Assembly: GCA_026874595.1 (NCBI GenBank)
Contig: CM049311.1
Location: forward strand, 50,409,676-50,473,675
Origin: Sipunculus nudus
Lineage: Eukaryota; Annelida; Sipuncula; Golfingiida; Sipunculidae
Length of the DNA: 64,000 nt
Reading direction: 5' to 3'
Each line of letters starts with the position of its first letter. Position 1 is the stretch's first letter. Of this stretch, positions 12,401-22,790 are shown one piece after another. A program made the position numbers and the translations under genes. A model generated the notes under the pieces. It searched no databases, had not been told where the DNA came from, and saw nothing but the letters and a program-made list of their open reading frames with translations.

Positions 12401-15400
12401 CTTTCAATCAATCCTTTTGAGGTTTTTCTTTAATATCTCAAAGGAATGAAGTCTTACTGACCCAATTTTCGGTATGGAAGGAGATTTTGGGGACATCTAA
12501 CTGTATGCAAAAATTTGGTTAGTAGGTCTAACGGTTTAAAAACGTGCCCTGTTAAGGGAGGTCCAGACAATGGACATAGGGACTATATCTCAGATGACTT
12601 TTAGTCAGCTGAGCTAAAAAAGACTATTTTGAATCACAGGGAGGTCAACAGAAGTGGCGCCATCTGCAGATTATTATCATATCAGTGATGTGACAAGCAT
12701 GTCTACAAAATTTGGTGATAAAGCAGCAGGATTTCTAGAGATACATTTGGCAAAGGAAGGTGAAAGGATGAACAGACCGACACGGTCCATATTAATGGTC
12801 CTCCCTCCTACTGCAGGGAATTAAGCTTTCAAACGAAGTACAACATACAAAAAGTAAAATACAGGCGAAAGTAATTAAATGCCTCTTCTGTGCAATAATG
12901 TAAGACAAATGCTGTAAGAGAGAAGGTGAAATAAAGCAGCATTGTTTTATGAACATTTAACATGAATGATTACCTGGGCTCTAAATGTTGGGATGTCAGA
13001 TGGACAGCCTCTCTTAGCAAAGTCTTGGTATACAAATTCTGCATCATCCACAAACCTGAGAATATCACCCTTTGGCTGAGGCTGCACTCCCACCGAGATC
13101 ACTGCAATGTGAGAAATCCAAATTCATCAGTCACAATAAACAACCAACCCATGCTTTCATCTTGCTTATAGCTGCACATTTTACCAGGAAACACTTACAG
13201 GTGTATGTTCAGTGATCTGGCAACACAATACAGTGGCCACACTTAATTACTAAACTCATCCCCACATGTACACCCTCTTCATGGGTAATCATTCAGATGA
13301 TTCTAACATGATCTGGTGGCAAACTGCACAAGGGAGTAACAATTCACATGGCAGAGATTTTATAATCATCTCCAACAATTAAATGTTGCTTCTCAATAGA
13401 CTATTTCCTGTGATCTGACTTCCTGAGCCCATTTAAAGTACATCAATCAAACAGCAAATGTCAACTGTACTTGTTTTTTTTGCATGTGGCCAAAATAACC
13501 TAGACTGGTTTCAGTAGAGTTCGAGATGTTTTGAAAAGAGACCAACTTCCTAATAATAAATTGGTTTCATTCTTATTATTTAATTTTCTAAAAGGGAGAT
13601 CCTTTTGTTCCTGTTACTTTAAATGATGCCTCACATGTCCATTGTGACTTATCACAAGCTTTCTACTTTCCACACAGAGCATTTAATCACTCTATTGTGT
13701 GACAATAAATTGCCAAAATCTGTGTATTACTGGAGTATATCAAGAGAAACAATGAAAATACTCACACTCTGCATTCTGCTTTCCCACTTTCTCAAAAGCT
13801 AACTGGAGTTCCTCCTGGGTCATTTCTTCTTGACTTGCTGTCTCAGTGAGTTGCCTCATTCTCTCCATCAATGCCTCAATACCACCCTCAACATCTCCAG
13901 GCTACAATACACAGACAAAATGAAAAGTCCTTCATTCTTAATTACATTGGAGTGAAATTTAGGTGTACCTTAATCTGTTAAATTAAGTAAAATATGGGAA
14001 ACGTGTAGAAAATCTTACAATGTACTTTTGAATCCAGTTAACACCTATTCCTTGATATTTATGGATTCGCTCCTTTAGTTAAGAATTCCAATAAAAACAT
14101 ATCTGGTCTTACTTTGGCAATCCAGACGTGAACTAGTCTCATTTAGAATTTCTAGATGTAATTATGGATACAGCCAACAAAGATTATGGTAACAAAGTTA
14201 TGTAAAATGCATATTTTTTTTCTGGCAAATACCTGGTGTGAAGAATACCTACATACTCTATCCTTTTTATAAAACACTATTAAATGCAAAGTATAAAATT
14301 ATCCTTAAATCTGAAAAATCCAATGAAACATTGGCTGTTAGTGTATCAGTAACTTTATCTACATATAGCAAATTACAGATATTTACTAGTTTCATTGAAA
14401 TTCCTATCAAAAGTTTACATTAGGATTCCCATGTTCACAGATTTATTTCTCAGCTGACCTGATTTCACTTTGACATTAACAAAAAGCTTGAAAGATTATT
14501 ATTATTATTAAATTTTGGTAGCAAATTCCGTATTTTTCAACAGAGTTCATCAGTCACAAAGTCAGGTGAAATGTTCACAGTATTTTCCCTGAAGTGTACA
14601 GCAGCTACAAGTACATATCTGCAATTGATTGCAAAAACAACAAAAGAAAGAATGAATCAAGCACAATTTTCAAGATGGACAAAACAGAGGTAAAAGTATA
14701 AGAAACACCTTAATTAATAATGTAAGATCAGGTATTACTTACAGAATTTGGGGTGGAGGAATGACTGACTGGGCTGTGTGGCTGAGACAAAACATCACCA
14801 TTGGCAGCATCAGACATGGAAGGCGGTCGGAATGTGTGGCCATTGCTCTGATCAATTTCTGCATTAATGCCACATCCATATACAAAGCTTGATAAAGCAT
14901 GAAAGTGAGCCAACAGTACAATGGCATGTGTTAGTTCTGATAGAGACCAGTTGTCATTTCCCTGTGTCAGCTTCTGCAAAAGAGTAAAAATCAACAGTCA
15001 TAATATTAATTAGAAGACAGTATGGAACCCCTGCCCCCACCCATGAACCAACACTGTCAATCCTACAATAGCACAAGGCTAAATTCCCTGAATGTTTGCT
15101 CTGTGCTTCTTATAATTAAATTTTTTTAAATATCAGAACTAATTTCCAGTGCAAGGACCTTAAGTGTGTTCACACCTATCTGTTTTTTTCTTCCGCACCC
15201 GCCATCCTTCAACTGTCAATATCGATTTAGTTAAAATTACATAGGGCATTCACACCCTTCTACTTCCGCACCTGTCACACTGTCCGAACATATTGGTCTG
15301 GGACAGATTCACTACGAAAGCGGATGATGGGTGCGGACGGGAATCCATATTATGACGTCATATAAAAGGGGATATTCGGGATTGTACTTGCGTCTTCCCC

Positions 15401-15708
15401 TTGATAGAAAATGACAAAAGCGGTTTATTTTCACTATGAAAATTTGGAACTTGCACATGCCTCACAATCCCACTCCGGAAAGCTTTAATTATTAATTGAT
15501 ATAATTAAAGCAATGTTATAAATAGAATCATATTTAGAACTTGCGCGTCTCACAATCCTGCTCAGGAAGGCTTGAATTGTTAATTGATTTAATTAAAGCA
15601 ATGTTATAAATAGAATCATATAAATCACACAAGGAGCGGGGGCGGGGTAATTTGGAATAAAGACTGACTAGTATGCCCACAAAAAATAAAATATAGCCTA
15701 TTATATAG

Positions 15709-15751
<43 letters not shown>

Positions 15752-18700
15752 AAAATAATGTACAGAGAATAATTTAAGCGCCCTTGTGGAAACAGGGTTT
15801 CAGAATGCATCGCAGTGACAGCCCTCAATTACACTAGTTTGGTGAAATTCAAGGTTAAGAGGGTTCATAGTAATGCATTATTTGCTATTAAATTAAATTT
15901 GAACTAGAATACGGGTAGTAGACAAGCGACTACGTGTATCCGCCTAAATCAGAGTGGAATGGGTGAAGTGAGGCATGGATTAAGTGGCAAGGGGAAATAG
16001 AGTGAAGTGTTGCATATTAGTATGGATGTCTGCAGCCAAATTGTGTATGAAGGTTGCCCCCCTTACCACAAAATCCAGAAAGCCGTCCAAGTTGTATACA
16101 TAGGTAAAATTTAAGGCAGATAAGTCAAACCACTACATGTATATGAGTGATTTTAGCCCGTGGCAGACAACCAGATGGACGCTGAGCAAAAATGGTTGCA
16201 GGTGAGGCCACCAGTTTTGCAAATGATAAAGAGCTATGTGAGAACTATACACATGCAAAACTTTGGCCTAATCGGTCAAACAGTTCCCAAGATATGAGTT
16301 TGGATGTCTGCTGCATAAACTAGAATGCAGGTGGCGCCACCTGTCATAAAATCAAGAGAGCTGTCGGGGATGTATAAACCTGCAAAATTTTAGCCAGATA
16401 TGTCAAACCACTGCAGAGATATGAGTGATTTTATCCCATGGCAGACAAACAGACAGGAGCTGTGCAAAAATGGCTGCAGGTGGCGCCACCAGTTTTGCGT
16501 ATGATAAAGAGCTATGTGAGAACTATACACATGCAAAATTTAGGCCCAATTGGTCAAACGGTTCCCGAGATATGAGCTTGGATGTCTGCAGCATAAATGT
16601 GAATGTAGGTGGCGCCACCTGTCACAAAATCAGAAAAGCTATCCAGGATGTATACGCATGTCAAATTTCAGGTGAATTAGTCATGTCACTGCAGAGATAT
16701 GAGTGATTTTAACCCAAGGCAGACGAACAGATGGACACTGTGCAAACATGGTTGCAGGTGGCACCACCATTTTTTGTGTATGTTATAAAGCTCTCCAAGG
16801 GCTACATTTGTGCAAAAAAATTTTCCTGATCGGTCAAACGGTTCCCGAGATATGTGGGTTTATGTGTGGAAACAGACGCACAAACGGACGCAGAGCGCAG
16901 AGGAAAGGTCAGAGGTCAAAACAAAATCGGGGCGCAGCAGTTCACATGTGACCCGAACATAATCCCGGGTTTCGTAAAATTCCGCCCAGCGGTTACGGAG
17001 GAGTTCTCCGGACACCTACGCCGCGGCGGCGGCGTGCAGCTGAAAACATAGTATCTGCAAAACTCTGTTTTGGTGGATACAATTATATATATATATATAT
17101 ATGGTATGAACATAGGTGAAAGATAATAGTGTATTTTATATAAAACAAATGTGATGAGTGCGGGTGCGGATGGAAAAAGCGTGGATAAGTGTGAACAGAG
17201 ACAACAGATGGCAGACGGATGACGGAAGCAGGTGCGGAAGGAAAAAAAACTGATAGGTATGAAAGCGTCTTTACTCCTGCATCTCATAACTGGTATACTT
17301 GTAGACCATTAGTTAGTAACAATAAGCACTTGGAGGAGGGGGCTTTTATCCTTTGTAGTATGATTAATACTGTTTTAATATACACTATAAAATTATGGAC
17401 ACCAGTAGATGCAAAAGGTCTTTCAATAAACTTACCTCAATGTGTGACTTGCTGAGCAACCAAGGCCTGTGCGCTAATATTTTATTGACTTCATAGAGAT
17501 CTCGAAGTTTCTTGGGTACATGCTCTAGTCCCTTCAACCATCGTTCATCACCACCTTGGAGAAGGAACTCGTTCACCTGAATGTTGACTAGATATGAACA
17601 CTGATGACGACCAGCCGCCTATAATAAAAGTACATTCATAACCTGAATACTTTGTGGGTTACAAATGCATAACAGCTAAAATAATATCAAATGGTGATAA
17701 AAGTGTGTGAGGAAGAGGTCATATAGGCCATGGCTGGTTTATATGATAGGTTTGTATTGATGAGCAAGAAATTGTTGCAAATAATATTTTGTGACCTGAC
17801 CAAGTGTTTCCTAATGTTGAAACTGAAGCATGTGAGCAGTTTGTGAACAAATGATCTGAACTTTTACCATGATCATTAGTTGGTTTTTCAGTAGTTTACA
17901 CATTTGTTTAATTGAATCTATTTTTTTAAATATATATTATTAAATATGTATTTTTTTTTTATTTTATGAAATGTATACAGTTGAAATATTACCAATGCCC
18001 CCTGTCCATAGATGAAAGGATTTAGTGGTGGTGGTGGTGGTGGTGGGGGGAATGATAGGATTACAACATATCTGTATTACTGTGGTGTATATACATACGA
18101 TTTTCACTTCATTCAACAATGCTTACAGGATAAATAAGTTCATTCACAATTACTTAATATTTAAAAAAGGACAGACAGTCTGGTAGACACACAAAGCTGA
18201 TAATATATGAAGTTTCAATTATTTCTTAATTTATTAATTATATCAATTTTTTTTAACATCTGCAATAATACACAACTGAATATATAAGTTGCTTTCAAAT
18301 TTCAGACTTAAATAGCTTAATTCCATAAAAATACAGCATGTGAAAGTTATTTCAACAGTGCTTATAAGAAAAATTTCATAATAAATATACATTTAATATA
18401 ATGGAGAGATGATGGGAAGATAGAGCTGATCACTTTATGTTCCATTCTCCTAAGGCAAGAATATGTTTCAATAAGACCGTAATTTTTTCTAATACATTTA
18501 TTTTTTATTGAATAAATTTAACACATTTGCAACAAAAACTGTGTCCAATTGCACAGGAATCAATCGCAGCAAAGGGGGAAAGGGGGGGGGGGGGGATCAC
18601 CAAAATTTCTGCATATACATAGTTTACATAACAAACAAAGCCTGAACTCCCACAACATCAGCTGAGGCAGGAAAATAATGTACAAATGTTTGTATTAGAT

Positions 18701-21075
18701 CCTCATTTTTTATCACATCTATTTTTTTATAAATAAGTTTATATTGCTATACATTTTCAATATAACATATATATCTGAATATAAAAGTTGGAATCATAAT
18801 TCTAAATTGCACCATCATAAATCTTAATCTTGTCAGATAATATAAAATTATATTTCATTTTCTTTCACTATACGACTGTAGACCTCCCCACAGATGTGGG
18901 TTTGCAGTTTCATATTTCCAGTAAGAGTACTGTACTATGACATTTACCTGAAATTCAATGCAAAATATTAAATCATCATGAGCTTCACTTCTAAAAAAAT
19001 TTATGCTTTCCTCTATTTAAATTATTTTGCTCATCATGAAGAGATACAAAGCACAGATAATCATAACCTGGTACCTGGACAAAGTAGACAACACCTAGCT
19101 GTATGATTCTGATGCTAGTTAAAATTCCATTTACAATAATTTTTTTCTGGCATGTTTTTCTAGTGTACTGATATACATTATCAGAAGAAAAAAAGCTAAG
19201 CTTTTCAAACAATTAATTTTGAAGTATTTATAGTTTCATTATGATGGACCAATTCCTGATTCACCTAATTTGTAATCACCAGAATCCTGTACCATAAAAC
19301 AAACAAGGTACTAAATCTGAGCACAAATATATAAGGATCCTTAGATGCATTCTTCTCTCTGTAAGAAGATAGTTACTAACTTACTATGCAATTACTGTAC
19401 AAAGAAAAACTGCCAATATAGATTGCATTAAAACAATGTTACTTGGAACCCTGCGTGTCCGCTCTTCCACTTTAATGATCAGAATTTCCTTGAATGGGTA
19501 TAGAAATAGAAAAGTATCTTTCATGTAAACCCAACTCATGCAATTTAAACTGGGATAAGTCAGAAGAAAAGAGATGTTCTCACCATTATTGCTATGTAAT
19601 GTCTGTAGTCGTAAGACAGGGGACCGTCCCCTCTCATTAAATACTGCTGTGTCTTTAGAAAGGCTTCCAAATAGCAGGGATGATATCCCATCACCTGGAT
19701 CATGTGTTCCAGGCGGTTGTTGTGCAAAAACGCATCCACAAATAGATTCTACAAAAGAAGTTTCAGTAGCATATGACATGTAACCTTTTACGAATATTTA
19801 TGTATATCTGTGACCCATTCTTATTGAAAGAAAATTATGACAGCTAAATATCAACCTACTTATTCATAATTTATTCTGCACAAGTTAGCAGGGCTGAATA
19901 AAATATTCTCCTGGAAACCTTATTCACAAGGGAACTTTTTTCAATGAATATATCTATATTATTTTCAAATTTTAACTCTTGCATATACATAACATTAACG
20001 AACATTTTTAACAAATAAAAACTTAAAGTATTAATTTTCTGCATGTTTTCAAGCCAGCAACTTAAAAAAATCTGGTAGCAAGCTTGGAAAGAAGCAATTA
20101 TGTGCATCATCTTTTAACTTTTGGTGACAGCATTGCAGTTCAAGAAAAATATTAATAGCCTTTACATCATGCTAACTCATTTCTATTTTCAAATTACTCT
20201 GAGTGTATAAAAATAATCTATAAATGCATGCTCTACATAGCAAGAGATGGAACTCACCTGATCGCTGTCAGAGTCAATTGGCACAACCTGAAACACCAGA
20301 AAAAAACTTGTCAAATGTACAGACATGTACAGATTTAACTGATCATGAGGCTTCTGATATCACATTTAATTGTGTAGTACCAATCAGCTCCATTGCCCTA
20401 ATGTCATAAAGGATATCCTGAAATTTGTGTTAATGTCACAAATATTACTGCCTGATCAGATCGCCACATAAAGGCACCAGCACAACTGTTGAAATGAATT
20501 GGTATCAAGAAATTTGTTCAGCAATATTTAAAATTGTCATGGGTCCATGGATCCAGATTGTCAAGTCATTATCTGCACCAACTGTTTGCAAAAATAAATC
20601 AAGTTGAACTTGCAATGTTTGTTGTGACCAGGTGACTGTGTCTTTTCAAAAGTCCAATGGCAGAGTCATGACTAAGTCTTTGAAACAAAAGATTATTTCT
20701 TCTTCTGCCTCCACAGCCATGCTGACAATAGATTTCAAGCATGTAAAATTAGACAAATCCTTCTTAAGTCAATCTGCAGTTTAAAACATTGGTGACTGGT
20801 AACATAAATATTAGTAAATTCATTCTCAGAAACATACAATTGTTGAAATAATGACCAACAAAAAATGACCAAATATAACTGAAGCTATTTCAATATATAT
20901 AGTTTTACCTTTTTTTTTTGCACTTTTCAGATGGTGCAAGACCCCAACAGTCTTACAACATGCACATCTTTGTATCTTGAGAAAAGCTTCAAGATCACCA
21001 GTCTAATAAACCTATGCCGTGTGACTTCATCAAGACCCTTCTCTGGAGCATGGTGGATTATGAACCTGTGAGTAC

Positions 21076-21106
<31 letters not shown>

Positions 21107-22747
21107 CTTTCTTGACAGCTGAACACAGATGCACCCTAGGTATATGACAAGTTCAATGACCCGAGTGTGGTCTAAAAAAAACCAGGCAACAATTAACCTA
21201 CATCTCTGAAGGGCCTTCACCATGGTGCCTTCAGTGAAGGCTGAAGCTGCTTGAGCCATGGTGAACTGGGGATGCAGATACACCAGCAGACTTATATCCA
21301 ATTCCACACAGCCCATATTATTAAAACGTGTCATGTGCTATTTAGAGGTCTTGGTCAAAAGTGCCCGTTGTCTTGGTGGGAGTAGTAGAAACTGCACTGG
21401 AAGCCTTAGGTTTTAAATTGGAAGTGTCTAAACAGCCGGCAGGGTGCCTGCGGTTTAGCCCACAGGCTAAACAGCCGGCAGGGGAAATTGACAATCTAGC
21501 ACACAGGCTTAACACTGGCAAATGAATGAATTTTCTATTTCAGTGTGATACTCTACAATTTCTATTTTTATTTTGATAATGAGCTGACAACATAAAGCTG
21601 ACTTAAAAAATTAGATATTTTGCTCATCTATAAGTAGTAATTAGGAATTCTTAATAGGTATGTTGAGTAGGTATTAAAAGTGCACATTGTGATATTTACA
21701 GGGTAGACTTAAATAGATTTTTGTGATAAAAATTGTGATATTCACAGGGTGGGGGGGGGGGGCAAATTGCAAATATATATAGTTAGCTTACAAATTAAAA
21801 AAACAAAGACTGTATATATACTAAATATTTATTCCATATCACAATAAAAGAAATATATACACAAGAAATGTGAAGTGTTTGCTGGGACACATAGACTGTT
21901 ACTGTAGGATTTAAACTGAAGTTGACTGGCATATCAGCTGCGTATATATGCTTATGTGAGCAGATAATGGGTAGTGTGTGAAAGCACGAACAACTCATTA
22001 GATGTCATATCAAAGGATATATGCAATTTCTTTGATTTACGGTATTAAATTAACTTAGCTTAACTGTGAAGCATAACAGCTGTTTATATACTGGTGTGCA
22101 TGTGTGCAAACAAACAAACCTACAATGTGTGAAAGCACAAACAACTCATGAGATGTCATATCAAAGGATATGCAGATTGTTTGATTAAATTTAATAAAAT
22201 GTGAAGCATAAAAACAGTTTATACATAAGTATGCTTATGAGTAAACAAATAATAAGTGTATGAGAACAAACAACTCAGGATATGTCAAATACACTGAATG
22301 ATCCAAGGATTAGCTTAGTACTTCAAAGGTATTCAAACAATATTACACCTCGCCCAATTAAAGTAGTTGAGCCTACTGTGTTGTGAGGTGATGCAAGAAA
22401 TATACACATCACATGGTATTTCTTACATATAGACCAGCAAAAATCTAATTTGGTAAGTCAGCTCTATATTGTCAGCTCATTATCAATATAAAAATAGAAA
22501 TTATGGAGTATCACACTGAAATAGAGAATACATTAATTTGCCAGTGTTAAGCCTGTGTGCCAGCTAGCCTGCCGGCAAGGTCAATTTCCCCTGCCGGTTG
22601 TTTAGCCACTTCCTTTTAAATTTACACTGACCACCCCGTGGATGAGTGACGGTTTTAATATCGAATCTGTGTATTTACTATGCTATAACTCCATTATATC
22701 AGGGTTCAGATGCTTTTAAAAAGACCTGCCTGTACTGGAAAATAATA

Positions 22748-22790
<43 letters not shown>

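Larger units (their letters stand above)
15163..17270. mobile_element. PIF/Harbinger-like non-autonomous element filling intron 4
   Basis: The left end AGTGTGTTCACACCTATCTG and the reverse complement of the right end, AGACGCTTTCATACCTATCA, both run into a T tract and TTCCGCACC. The flanking 3-bp duplication is TTA (15160-15162 and 17271-17273), typical of PIF/Harbinger. Subterminal TTCCGCACC motifs repeat inside both ends (near 15268 and, inverted, near 17163). It is 2108 bp of a 2462-bp intron. A second repeat (15904-17086) is nested within it. No transposase frame is visible. Confidence 0.7.

Noticed and set aside
20927-21334. 135-residue minus-strand frame considered as an extra Sestrin exon
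   Set aside because: Broken by a poly-T/G tract, no Sestrin similarity, and exons 1 and 2 already join in phase.
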